Below, in pieces: positions 11,040 through 22,059 of a DNA stretch of 64,000 nucleotides; position 1 is the stretch's first letter; every line of letters begins with the position of its first letter. The DNA comes from Dipteris shenzhenensis (Eukaryota > Polypodiophyta > Polypodiopsida > Gleicheniales). Location: the NCBI GenBank assembly GCA_047967505.1, contig CM106541.1; one strand, 5' to 3'. The position numbers and the translations under genes are program-made. The notes under the pieces are model-generated. The model made no database searches, was not told the origin of the DNA, and worked only from the letters and a program-made list of their open reading frames with translations.

Positions 11040-12310
11040 CACCATGATCTAGGAACTCAAAACCAAGAACTCGATGAGTATTATTGCCTCAATGCCATAA
11101 ACCATTTTGAAGTGGTGGAGGCTAGTTGCATTTTTATATGATATATGAGGTCCCAAAGGGTGGAATATAACTTTTGATCCAGTTCTCATTGATGACCTTC
11201 TTCTATTCTTTTTGGATGAGCTTCTTGGTGGATGATTTTGCCTAATCATTGGCTTGAGCATAGTAGATAATGGAGAGCTTATGGGGATAATTATATGCCT
11301 CTTTGTAAGCTTGGACATGACATCATTGACAAAGTGGCACTAATGATCTCCACTAGACATTTGAAACACCTCATAATTTTCTCATTGAATTTGTCTATAG
11401 AAGCTGCTAAATTGTCTCTCATTGCTCGTGCCTCAACCCTGTATCGGTTGTGAATAATGTACTTGTTTCAAGATGCATGGGTGGCTAGATTGAAAAGACC
11501 GATGAAGTCTAAGCCCCATTTTTAGAATGGATTGAGGGGGAGGACTACTTGTGTGGCATGTGATCATGAATGGTGGGCAAACCCAACCATTGGCAGACAT
11601 CACAATGCATGGCAAAGGCGATGGCATCACCAAGAATAGTAGACCACCATAGTCTGGCCTAAAGGATTTCTAGACTATAGTATCATCGGCAAGAATAGTA
11701 GGCCAAAATGGACTGTTCATGTGGTGGCACACATCAATGAAGAACTTTGTCAAGGCTAAGATGATAAAGACATCCCATGATGATGCAAAAATTCTGACAC
11801 CAGAGGGTGAGTTGCTTGCGCCTCTATTTTAGGACAAGTGTTTTTTACCATGGATTTTGCTTTCAACAAACTAGAACATATCATCATACCACATTGGTAC
11901 AAATGCTAGAACATTATCTTACATCTATTGTTCATCTAATGCCATCGGTGGTGCTCCATCCAGCACCTTGGTTGGAGTTGTGTCAAGTTTCACAGCCGCA
12001 ATCACATTTTGGTCTACATCAAGGAAATAATCCACCACAAATAGATTGGGCTATTCTTTGCTCTCTAGACGAGATAGGTAGTTGGCGATCGCATGCAAGC
12101 TAACATTAGGCAAGCACTGACTAGAGCTTCTTTCTTGGTGGTCTAGTAGTTCTTCTTGACATTGGGCAATTGTTGATCAGTGTATTAGACGATTCAGTAC
12201 CACCTTTGGTTTTTTGCTACTTCAAGAATATGCCAATGGCTCTATTGCAGGCATACATGAACACATGGAAGGGAAATTTTCAACCCGGAGGTTGAACAAT
12301 CAGAGCTTTC
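11040..12310 (-). pseudogene. Ty3/Gypsy pol fragment, antisense (RT end and integrase)
   Basis: Read from 12,310 downward: KALIVQPPG, FPFHVFMYACNRAIGIFLK is the RT-to-RNase H junction (the VDASD strand, with Asp lost). After a degenerate stretch, LWWSTILGDAIAFAMHCDVCQ (about 11,580-11,680) is the integrase zinc-binding end, followed by KWGLDFIG (about 11,500), HFVNDV, a YYxQANxQAESSTK-like stretch and FKMVYGIEAI..IEF near 11,080, all typical of plant Gypsy integrase. Many stops and frame changes show it is dead. It ends at 12,310 exactly where the Copia A LTR begins. The right copy keeps 53,463-54,552. Confidence 0.8.
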
Positions 12311-13026
12311 TATAAGAAAACAATACGTCTGTGCTCAACAGATAACAGGATCTCGTACACAAGAGAGAAAACCAGATAGTATGGAGAATCAAAAATTTGA
12401 TTACTATAGAATTGATACAATAGATGGCGCTGCCTTCCAGCCGTGTGCTCCTATGAAAGAAGCTTTGATGGCGAGCTGGAAACAGTAGAGGACGGAGGCT
12501 GGATGCTAAGGAATCAGGGTTGCTATAGCCAGTGATGAAATGGGCTTCATGGGCTTGCTCTTATATAGCCACTAGTCATAGTCGGTTGGACCCAATTGGG
12601 TGACCGATCCAGTCCACCCAAAACAGTTGACTAGGGGTCCCGAAATAGGCCACCGACCACACGATAGAACCGTGGCGTAAAATAGAGCAACTTACCTACG
12701 GTCACTGTTTGGCCCACAGCCATCCGAGATCATCTGGGACTCTAAATGGGCCCTGCAACCTGAGAGTGGGCTGCCCCAAGAAATGCTATGTCTACCCTCA
12801 ATGCGGTCAGTCATGGGATGCCTTCCCACACTTGCATGTAGCCTAGTTGGCAGTGTGCCAACTCCATCCAGCCATCAAGCCACACATGGCCCCCATCTGG
12901 TGTCCAAACCAAGACCTGCCAGATAACCGAGCTACTCAAATGCCTTCTCCTCATATGGGGGGCTTACAAGTAGAGTTAGCTAGTTCCCGCGTAGTTACAT
13001 GAGAGTGGAGCATTGATATCTAACAC
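12311..13026 (-). repeat. 3' LTR of Copia element A
   Basis: A 716-base LTR with termini (plus strand) TATAAGAAAAC..GATATCTAACA, inverted relative to its element; it matches the LTR at 58,100-59,189 except that it holds a single copy of a 381-base internal unit duplicated there. It abuts a polypurine tract at 13,027-13,037 (CCCCCCCTC on the plus strand). The first terminal base pair is mutated (TA for TG). Target-site candidates are CTTTC at 12,306-12,310 and CTTTT at 17,040-17,044, one mismatch. Absent from the right copy. Confidence 0.85.
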
Positions 13027-13055
13027 CCCCCCTCAATGTCCACCCGCAAGTGAAC

Positions 13056-16000
13056 TTACTTTTTCGGCCCAATGCCAAGTCGATGAAGATGCCTCTCCAG
13101 CAAGTCTCCTCCAAGAGCCTCCATGAAGATGTCCGTAGCATTCTCTGTAGTCAGACAGTACACCAAGTCGACCTCTCCATCCATGATGAGCTCGCATACA
13201 AAGTGATATTGAATCTCAATGTGTTTTGTGCGAGCGTGTAACACAAGGTTCTTTGCAATCACCATGCAACTCTGATTATCACATGATAACTGCATTGGCT
13301 TGTTCTGCACTATACCCATGTCCCCCAAAATCCTCCTCAACCACACTGCCTCGCAAGAAGCAAAGCAATTTGATTTGTACTCAGCCTCGGTAGAAGAAAG
13401 AGCAACTATAGGTTGCTTCTTGCTGACCCATGACACAGCTCCAAATCCAAGTGAGAAACAGTAACCTGTCACTGATCTCCTGCTGTCCACGTCTCCTACC
13501 CAATCCGAGTCACAAAATTCGGTCAAGATGTTGCCCTTGGTATAGGTGATGCCATAATCAAGTGTGCCTTTGATGTATTTCAGCACTTACATCCCTGCCC
13601 TCTAATGGTTCTCTCGGGGCTTATTGGAAAACCTGCTTAGTACACCAGTCGCAAAACTGATGTCCGACCATGTGTTGCACAAGTAAATCAAACTGCCCAC
13701 AAGCCTTCTATACTTCGCTTCATCCACAAATGGTGATGAATCCTTGTTTGAGAGTTTCACGTCAACCTCCATAGGGGTACCAACTATCTTGCACTCAGCC
13801 ATGCCAAATGCCTTCATTATCTCTCCAGCATACTTTAGTTGTGAGATGAAGATCTGTTTCGGCTCTTGCCAAACTTCAATCCCCAAATAGAAATGCATCA
13901 GCTGTCATTTCAAACTCTCTTCCTAGCAAATGCTTTGTCTGTGAGATCTTCTCTTCATGGTTCCCTGTTATGACAAGGTCGTCCACATAAAGGACCACAA
14001 TCATACACCTACCTCCTTCTCTGAAGATATACAAATTTGCATCAGATGGGCTTCTCCTGAACCTGTTTTGTAGAAAATAGGCATCAATTCATTAGTACCA
14101 TGCTCGTGGGGCCTGTTTCAGTCCGTAAAGTGCCTTCTTTAGTTTACAGACTTTACCTTCTGAATCGGGGATCACAAAACCTGGTGGTTATTCCATGTAT
14201 AGCTCCTTGAGATCCCCATTCAAAAAGGCAGATTTTACATCCATCTGAAACACGGGCCAACTTCCCTGGGCAGCTAAAGCCAAAACACTGCGAATTGTGG
14301 TTACTCGATCTGTGGGAGCAAAAGTATCCTGATAATCAAAAGCATGTACCTGTGCGAATCCTTTTGCCATGAGCTGAGCCTTGTACTTATTCAATGTGCC
14401 GTCGGACTTGTACTTGGTCTTGTACACCCACTTGGTGCCGATTACCTTGTGTTTTGGTGGATGATCCACAAGGTCCCAAGTGTTTGTTCTTCATTATGGA
14501 GCCATACTCCAACTGCATAGCCTCCATCCACCTATCATCACCCTGTGCCTCTTTAAGACACTTGGGTTCATCAGCACGGATCACTTCTGTCATCAAAGCA
14601 TAGTTGACCAAGTGTTCCTACGCCCTTCTTTGCTCCTCTAATCTCTTGGACCGGCGGTGTTCGGATGGTTCCTCCTCAATGGCTGGAGGTTCTCTACCAT
14701 CCAAAAGCTGCTTTACCCACTTCAGGAATGGCCGTTGCCATTGTGGTTCTGCAGGCTCTTCTTTATCTTGAATCCTCCCAAGCACTATTGGGAGAGTTCG
14801 GTCTTCTATTGGTGGTGGTACTAGATGGATATCCTGGTCCTGGTTGTCTGGGAAGGAAGCATCCTCCTCCAATTGATGCGGCTGTTCTGAGAAGACCACA
14901 TCGCGACTTACTATTATCTTCTTGGTAATAGGGTTATAGCGACGCTAACCCTTCGCCTCTTCACTGTAGCCCAAGAAAATACACTTCCGGCTCTTTGGTT
15001 CCCATTTGGTCCAGTTAGCATCAGGGACATACACAAAACAGTCACATCCAAAAACTCTGAAATGTGCAACTGAAGGTTTCTTACCAAAAAAGGCCTACAG
15101 TGGAGTCATCCTGTTCACAGCCTTCGTGTATCTACGATTCAGAATGTAAACTACCGTGTTACATGCTTCAGCCTAGAAAGCCTTTGACAAATCTTTCCCT
15201 TTCATCATACTCCTACCCATTTCACAGATGACGTGCATCTTGCGCTCTGCTACTCCATTGTGCTGTGATGTATGTGGCGGGGGCTTCTGCCTCTTGATCC
15301 CGTGACTTTTGCACTAACTTTCGAATTCAGTTGATGTGAACTCTCCACCTCTGTCTGATCTCAATTTCTTCACCTTCCTCCCCGATTCTTTCTTGACCAT
15401 TACATACCATTCCTTGAACTTACTAAAAGCCTCGTCCTTAGTCTTCAGGAAGTATATCCATATCCTTCTACTGTAGTCATCGATCAGCATCATGAAGTAG
15501 TAAGAATCACCCAAAGCTTCCGTCTCCATCTTTGCGCAGAGGTCTGTGTGAACGAGCTCTACAGGAGCCTTTGCCCTGCTGGCCTCTTTAGGAAAGGGCT
15601 GCCGATGCTACTTGCCCATCATGCAAGCTTCACATACATCGGGCAGAGCTAAAATTTTTGTTAGGTCTACAATCATTCCACTTTTATGCATCTCCTTTAA
15701 AGACCTAAGGTTTAGATGACCAACCTCTCATGCCACAGCTTAGTGTTCTTCACATCGGCTCGAGCACTGAAAACTGAGAGTTCGTAGATGTTGTTGCACC
15801 GTGTACCTTTACCAATGACCTTCCCTTGAAGATCCAAGATCTGTGCACCAGTCTTATTGAATTGAACTTTGAGTCTCGATCCGTGATCGCAGAAACAGAC
15901 AACAAGTTCCCCTTGATATCTATTGCCTCCGTGCAAATCTCCTCAATTGCTACGAATAGCTCTACTAGTACTGCTTGTGCATTGTTGCTAGACTCTCTTT

Positions 16001-16395
16001 ACTCCATTCTTCTCATCTGCAATCTTCTTTTAGCACTCATTCTACTTGTGCCCTGCCTTGTTGCAATAGAAGCACTTGATCTTCTTCTTTCTCTTTTTAT
16101 CATCAGAAGAAGATGGGTTACCAGAGTCCTTACCCTTACCTTTCTTTGATCTAGTCCAAAAAGCCAAATCTTCTCTAGTCCTCGCCTTTTGACGCATCTC
16201 CTCCTCCAGAAGCATCACGCTAAAATCCTCAAAGTTGAGGGGCAGATTTCGATTCTGCGTATTCAGCACCGTAACAAGACTGTCGTACTTTGGTGGGAGA
16301 ATCTGTAAGCACCTTCATGCTAGATTCTTGCTTGTGATGGTGATGCCAATCGCAATCATCTAATCGCACAGATTCTTCACCCTGGTGATGAACTT
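13056..16395 (-). pseudogene. Ty1/Copia element A pol, left copy (gag truncated)
   Basis: Minus-strand domain order is gag end, integrase, RT, RNase H. The zinc knuckle CFYCNKAGHK lies near 16,050. The pre-integrase HER..HLNLRSLKEMHKSGMI region is at 15,650-15,760, and the integrase core LIDDYSRRIWIYFLKTKDEA with LRSDRGGEF at 15,314-15,529. RT opens at VIGTKWVYKTK (about 14,440) and includes FQMDVKSAFLNGDL. The RNase H end at 13,056-13,586 includes GYCFSLGFGAVSW and STEAEY. At least six frames are needed, so it is dead. No aspartic protease can be found between knuckle and pre-integrase domain. The gag start is lost by a 941-base deletion ending at 16,395. Confidence 0.93.
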
Positions 16396-17039
16396 GAGAG
16401 TGGGCTGCCTTGGGAAATGCTCTGTCTACCCTCAGTGCAGTCAGTCATGGGATGCCTTCTAGCCATGCACTCCTGTGAAAGAAGCTTCGATGGCGAGCTG
16501 GAAACAATAGAAGATGGAGGCTAGATGCTAAGGAATCAGGGTTGCTATAGCCAGTGATGAAATGGGTTTCACGGGCTTGCTTTTATATAGCCACTAGTCA
16601 TAGTTGGTTGGACCCAATTAGGTGACCAACCCAGTCCGCCCAAAACGGTCGACTAGGGGTTGGTCCCGAAATAGGCCACCGACCACACGATAGAAACGTG
16701 GCATAAAATAGAGCAACTAACCTTCGGCCCACAGCCATCCGGGATCATCTAGGACTCCAAACGGGCCCCGCAACCCAAGAGTGGCTTGCCTCGAGAAATG
16801 CTCTGTCTACCCTCAATGTAGTCAGTCATGGGATGCCTTCCCGCACTTGCATGTAGCCTAGTTGGCAGTGGCCCAACTCCATCCAGCCATCAGGCCACAA
16901 TGGCCCCCATCTGATGTCCGAACCAAGACCTACTGGATAACCGAGCTACTCAAATGCCTTCTCCTTGTATGGGGGGCTTACAAGTAGAGTTAGCTGGTTC
17001 CCGCGTAGTTACACGAGAGTGGAGCATTGATATCTAACA
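16396..17039 (-). repeat. Truncated 5' LTR of Copia A, left copy
   Basis: Matches 58,547-59,189 of the right copy. The other part of the LTR, the primer site and the start of gag are gone, so gag runs straight into the LTR interior at GATGAACTT|GAGAGTGGG. The LTR ends with GATATCTAACA at 17,039. Confidence 0.85.
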
Positions 17040-17040
17040 C

Positions 17041-17664
17041 TTTTTGCCAGCATGAGTTTCAAATATTGGAATACATGGTCACATTGTTCAAACAACCAAG
17101 AGGGGATGTCATCTTCCATGTGCATGTGGATGCTTCTAATTATGCTTTGGGTATTATTCTAGCGCAGTTGGATGGTCAATTGGACTATCTCAGTATATAA
17201 TGCTAGCAAGTTACTAACACCTACTAAGTCAAACTATAGCACAACTGAGTGAGAAGCTTTGGGGATGGTTTTAGTGTACAAAAACTAAGGCATTATTTAC
17301 TCAAAAATCCCTTTTTCTATGTGGATCATCAAGCTTTATTTTATCTTATTAACAAGACTGCCATCCAAAGATGGCTTGTTTCTTGGATTCTTCTGTTGCA
17401 CACATTCAACTTTAAAGTTATTCATGAACCAGGCAAGAGCCATGTGGGACTAATTGTTTGTCCAGGTTACCAGCACCCAAGCAAACACATGTAGTTGACA
17501 TGGAATTGCCAGATGCTGACTTGTTTGAAATTGATTATTGTGAGAATGAATATGCTGAGTTGGTAGATTACCAGTCGAAAGGCACATTCCCTGACACTAT
17601 GCCTCGAGATAAGCGTATGAAACTCACTCTCAAGGGGTGGAAATACACTCTCATTGGTGGGCAA
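17041..17664 (+). pseudogene. Ty3/Gypsy RNase H to early integrase fragment
   Basis: Plus-strand frames give FHVHVDASNYALGIILAQLDG (RT/RNase H start), then LRHYLLKNPFFYVDHQALFYLINK and FNFKVIHEPGKSHVGL, the standard plant Gypsy RNase H series. The next piece, LPDADLFEIDYCENEYAEL and KYTLIGGQ, is the linker ahead of the integrase zinc finger. Stops after LDYLSI and a shift before the EALGMV-like segment break it. It is cut at 17,664 by the Copia B LTR. The right copy is 59,191-59,814. Confidence 0.85.
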
Positions 17665-17859
17665 TGTTGTGGTGTAAAGGCCCTATGTAACATTCATAGT
17701 TTGTATATAATGTGAAACCGGTTCGTTGAACCAGTTCCACCCTAACCCTAACACATGAATAAAACTCATGGGTTGTGGTGTGCCCATTATCCATTCTTCA
17801 CACCCACACATTGTTGACTCTTGTCTCCTACTCTCTCTCACTCTCCACTCACTCCATCA
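17665..17859 (+). repeat. 5' LTR of Copia element B, left copy
   Basis: A short LTR of 195 bases, TGTTGTGGTG..CTCCATCA, placed between the cut Gypsy frame and a primer site two bases downstream. It contains a TATATAA box (17,704-17,710) and AATAAA (17,758-17,763). The same borders hold in the right copy at 59,815-60,009. No second LTR of B is in the window. Confidence 0.65.
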
Positions 17860-17861
17860 AC

Positions 17862-17873
17862 TGGTATCAGAGC
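17862..17873 (+). other. Primer binding site of Copia B
   Basis: TGGTATCAGAGC is complementary to the 3' end of plant initiator methionine tRNA and is the standard Copia minus-strand primer site. The identical site lies at 60,012-60,023. Confidence 0.9.
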
Positions 17874-19197
17874 CTGGGAGCTCACACCCCCCGCACACTT
17901 GGCGACAACCCCCGAATACTTGGCGACAACCACACGCGAAGCAACTCCAACCGAGCACTGAGAAGATGTAGAAGCATGACGAACAGGACGGTGGAGCATT
18001 GCGCGGAGGTAAAGAGTGCACACTGAAGGTCGCACGCGCAGAACCATGCAGCGGGTGCAAAAGCTGACTGTCAGAACGTTGCACGACACAGAACAGCATG
18101 GAGTGAAAGAACGTGCAGAGCATCCCGAACGCAGGTGCGCAAAGTAGCCTAGACGCAGCAAGACCAAGAGCAGAACAGTGCAGATCTAGGGAAACAACGT
18201 CTAGAATTGCCATTTTGGGGATGTTGGAAGAGGTGAAAAACGTGCTTGTGAGATAAGAGGTTTGAAAAAAAATTCTCGTTCTTCTCAACGGGTGTCATAA
18301 CGGGGCATTCCCCCCCATGCAAATGTGTCCTTAAACCATTATTTATCGCACTTCTAAAGGGAAAGAAGAGTGCCCCCGTTACGGGCCTTGGAAAATCCCA
18401 TTTGCGACGTGGTTCGAAGGGCGTGTTTGTGTAGTGGTGGCACACCCTTGTGAGCATCCAACGGTGATTTTGTGACACTTCGAAAACTCTTGACTCTTAA
18501 GGTACTTGCTCTCTAGACCCTCCTTGTGAACATAATCCACTTGGGGAGTCGTGGTTCGTAGGTACATATCACATTGGGCACTTTGGCAGTGATATTGCAT
18601 GACATTCGTCACGTAACACTGTGATTGCACTAGTGGGTATGCTATTGATGCATTGAGAGCACTTTTGATGCCTATTGTGCTTGGATAGCACTTGCCGTTC
18701 AAAGGGCTTTTGTGGTTTGGATGCATATGCGTTTAGGAGGAAGCTATTGGATGCCGTACATGCCTCACATGTTCAGAAATTAATCAAGGGGCTTTTGCCT
18801 ATTTGCAGTTCTGAATTGTTTGCCATAGTTTGGGGGACTCTTACATGCCTTTTGGTCACTAATTGAGGACTTTAAGTTGGGGAAATTGTGCCATTTTCTG
18901 AGTATAACAGTAATTCACTGTTTCGGGACTGTTTGAGTCTCGTTTCGTCCTCGAACACTCATCTTTTGGTGTTGTACCGTCATTTACTATTTTTGGACAG
19001 TTTTGGTGGAGCTTTCCTGCTACTGTACCACATTTTCGAGTGCTATAATTGTCATTAAAGCTTGTTGTACCGTTTCTGCAGCAAGTGGGAGGTGTTATTT
19101 ATCTGGGAGTGTTTCCACGCTTTGGAGATACTTTGTTGAGCACTTCTAAGTGCTTGCAGGGAGTCACACACTTTATTTCTTGGTTCTATTTGCTGAT
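17874..19197 (+). other. Untranslated leader of Copia B, left copy
   Basis: About 1.3 kb between primer site and gag with no sustained frame. It matches 60,024-61,444 on the right, which has 99 extra bases (60,930-61,028). The longest frames on either strand, near 17,838-18,288, show no domain. Confidence 0.7.
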
Positions 19198-20442
19198 GTG
19201 GCTTCATCAGGAGAGAGCTTTGCTCCACATCCGGAAGCTTGAGGGTGCTAAGAGCTATGACATCTGAAGGACCCAGGTGTACAATGTTTTGTTGCAGAAG
19301 AGTCAGCATCTCCCTATAAGGGAAAAGGGTGTCAAGCCCTCCGCCATTAGTGATGAGCAGTGGCTCAACATAGATGAGCTTACACATTCCACACTCATGC
19401 TATCAGTTGTGGCTTCTCTTAGGTTCATTGCCAGAATCTTGGGACACTTTCAGGACAGCCACAAGCAACTCCAATCCTCTCTTAAATGTGGCAGATGTGG
19501 AGGGTGCCATCCTGCAGGAAGATATGAATCGAAAGAACAACTCAAGTGGGAAAGGGAATGCATTGCAAGCACGTGGCCGAACCAAGAATAGAGGCAAGAG
19601 TCAGGACAGAAATGGTAGGAGCAAGCCCCGCTCCAAAAAGGATGTTGAATGCGATCATTGTGGCAAAAAGGGACATCTTAAAAAGCAATGTTGGAAGTTG
19701 AAAGCAGAAAAGAAAGAGGGCAAGAAAAGGCAGATGCAAGTGATGATTCGAAGGCCATTGTGCCTCATTCTAAGAAGTCTTCTATCAAGATAGAGGAGCT
19801 GAATTATGTGTCTAATGGCAGCCATTGCTCTTCAGATCTTCTTTTTACCTCTACTATCAGTGCACACTCTCTACATGTGGGGTGTCTCTCAGATCTTAAC
19901 ACATGGCTGATTGATTCAGGGGCTTCTTTCCATGTTACTCCTTTCAAGAATAGCTTCAGCAAGTACCATGCTCGGAAGCCTCAATATGTGTATTTGGGAG
20001 ATAATCATGCATGCCTCATAGAGGGAATGGGTGACGTGAAATTGCAGCTCTATGATGGTTCAGCTTTCATGCTTCATGATGTACGCTACATCCCTGAACT
20101 TAAGAAGAATCTCATTAGTATGGGACAGCTTGATGATATGGGATATCACACCACTTTTGGTGCTCAGAAGTGGAAGATAGTAAAGGGCTCCATGGTTGTT
20201 GCTAGGGGTCCTAAGATGGACACTCTCTATCCATTAGTTGCTGGAAAAATTGTTGTATCTGGTGATGCTTCTGTTGCCGAGCTGCCAAAGGTTTCATTGT
20301 GGCATAGCCGGCTTGGAGACATGAGTGTTAGAGGAATGGAAGAGTTGTCTCGTCTTGGTCTCTTAAATTTTCAGAATTGAAAAATTGTGAGCATTGCATT
20401 TATGGTAAATAGAATATGTGTCCTCATAAGAGGGTGACAAAG
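19198..20442 (+). pseudogene. Copia B gag-protease-preintegrase, left copy
   Basis: Same protein as at 61,445-62,953 but more damaged. The start ATG is GTG (19,198-19,200), and the TGA at the IWR tryptophan position is present. A 233-base deletion at 19,414-19,420 removes the middle of gag and shifts the frame, and a 10-base loss near 20,355 breaks the pre-integrase part. What remains includes the knuckle CDHCGKKGHLKKQC (about 19,650-19,691), the protease motif WLIDSGASFHVTP with the catalytic DSG intact (about 19,905-19,943), and LWHSRLGDMSVRGMEEL. Integrase is cut at the D LTR. Confidence 0.92.
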
Positions 20443-20806
20443 TGCGGATCGTATTAGCCTAATCTATCACTTAATGAGCATAAAGATCACGGAGGATCAA
20501 ACCAAATACGGAAAGCCATGGGGAGAGAGATAGGAAGTATGAAACACTCAATCTATTCCAAATGTGCTTGTAATCAACAATACATGATAGGCTTCTTATA
20601 GAGAGTGCCCTTTGAATAGTCATCTGTGGGATCCTCTGGTCCACATCTCTCCTTGTGGATATCCTCAATCCACATCTCTCTTTGTGGATATCCTCAATCC
20701 ACATCTCCACATCATGTAGTCCACATCCTAGGGTGGCTACTTTAATTCTTTCCTATACCATACCTTAGCCTTTAATTATGTGCTCATGGCACCACAACTC
20801 TCAACA
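20443..20806 (-). repeat. 3' LTR of Copia-like element D, left copy
   Basis: Copia B coding sequence stops at 20,442 and about 364 bases with termini TGCGGATCGT..CTCTCAACA follow, bounded by a polypurine tract on the minus strand (CCTCCCCTTGG on plus, 20,807-20,817). It includes two 28-base GTGGATATCCTCAATCCACA units near 20,655-20,705. The right copy is 62,939-63,305. No second LTR of D was found, and the LTR of nearby Copia C is not similar. Confidence 0.65.
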
Positions 20807-22010
20807 CCTCCCCTTGGTGCCATAATCCTTTGGCTACTGCAAGGTGGTCAGATGTGAGTTACATTCCATCACCTCCCCTTAGTGCTTGCATTGCTACTTA
20901 AGGTGGTCAAATGTGGTTTTTACATGTTAATACCTCCCCTGGGTGCTTTCATAGCTACTCTCAGGTGGTCAGGCTTGATTTACAAACATATGGGCCGAAG
21001 GTGGAAAGGATTTTACTTTTCAATGCTTCATGTTAATGGCATTCACTTCTTCGCTTAACGTAGCTTGATGCATGATGCTTTGTTCTTCCATGTGCCTTAA
21101 TGCTTTCTGTGTGGATGCCATGCTTTGTGCTATGGTCATCTCATGCACTTGTGCTTTTGGCATGCTTTTTGCATTCATGTGTCGCTTTTCCATTTAATGC
21201 AACGGTCTTACCAATTGATTTCTTTCAATATTGGTAGTGTCTAATTGCATACAATGATTCTGACTTGACAGGCACGTAGAGCTCGAAAAGCTTTTTGGAG
21301 CGTGTCCAAATTCTTTCTGGATTGAGAGTTACGCCTAGTCGAAGATTTTGTGGAGAAGAGATGGCCTTTGCTAATGTGGCACAGGGATTCACATGCAGAA
21401 TTCCAAACTGTGCTTGGCAAGGGCTATGTGCTTAGGTGACACTTGGTGATGTGGCAGTTAACCAATCCTGAACCTAAACCAGCTTGTGGTAAACTTACTT
21501 TTCAATGCTTCATGTCAATGGCATTCACTTCTTCGCTTGACGTAGCTTGATGCATGATGCTTTGTTCTTCCATGTGCCTTAATGCTTTCTATGTGGATGC
21601 CATGCTTTGTGCTATGGTCATCTCATGCACTTGTGCTTTTGGCATGCTTTTTGCATTCATGTGTCGCTTTTCCATTTAATGCAACGGTCTTACCAATCGA
21701 TTTCTTTCAATATTGGTAGTGTCTAATTGCATACAATGATTCTGACTTGATAGGCGCGTAGAGCTCGAAAAGAAGATCACTTTTCCTTTTTGGAGCGTGT
21801 CCAAATTCTTTCTGGATTGAGAGTTATGCCTAGTCGAAGATTTTGTGGAGAAGAGATGGCCTTTGCTAATGTGGCATAGGGATTCACATGCAGAATTGCA
21901 AACTGTGCTTGGCAGGGGCTATGTGCTTAGGTGACACTTGGTGATGTGGCAGTTAACCAATCCTGAACCTAAACCAGCTTGTGGTAAACTTGATTGCTGG
22001 TGGTGACTTA
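20807..22010 (-). repeat. 3' tail of element D with repeated polypurine tracts
   Basis: Three imperfect 65-base units at 20,806-20,995 each begin (C)ACCTCCCCTTGGTGC or close to it and end in AAGGTGGTCA, so the LTR-proximal PPT is repeated two more times inside. From 21,011 a unit of about 482 bases (TTACTTTTCAATGC..) is duplicated in tandem, the second unit starting at 21,493; the first has lost about 13 bases near 21,290 that the second and the right copy keep. No protein domain is visible. Confidence 0.7.
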
Positions 22011-22059
22011 ACTAAACCAGATAGTCTCAACCAAGGTTAAGTATGCTTAACCACAATTA

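Larger units (their letters stand above)
1..21480 (+). repeat. Left copy of large direct duplication
   Basis: This block recurs in the same orientation from 48,931 to the window end. Matching segments by eye: 1-845 with 48,931-49,775; 4,795-5,387 with 49,776-50,368; 7,938-12,061 with 50,366-54,475; 12,128-12,204 with 54,476-54,552; 13,327-16,395 with 54,553-57,605; 16,396-18,781 with 58,547-60,929; 18,782-19,420 with 61,029-61,672; 19,421-21,473 with 61,906 onward. In 1-845 I counted about 21 substitutions (about 2.5%), mostly transitions. Segments found only here: 846-4,794, 5,388-7,937, 12,062-12,127 and 12,205-13,326. The true left edge cannot be seen because the window starts inside the block. 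Confidence 0.95.

Noticed and set aside
17738-17752. CCACCCTAACCCTAACAC, telomere-like repeat
   Set aside because: Two units only, inside the Copia B LTR and repeated at the same place in the right copy; part of the LTR, not an interstitial telomere.
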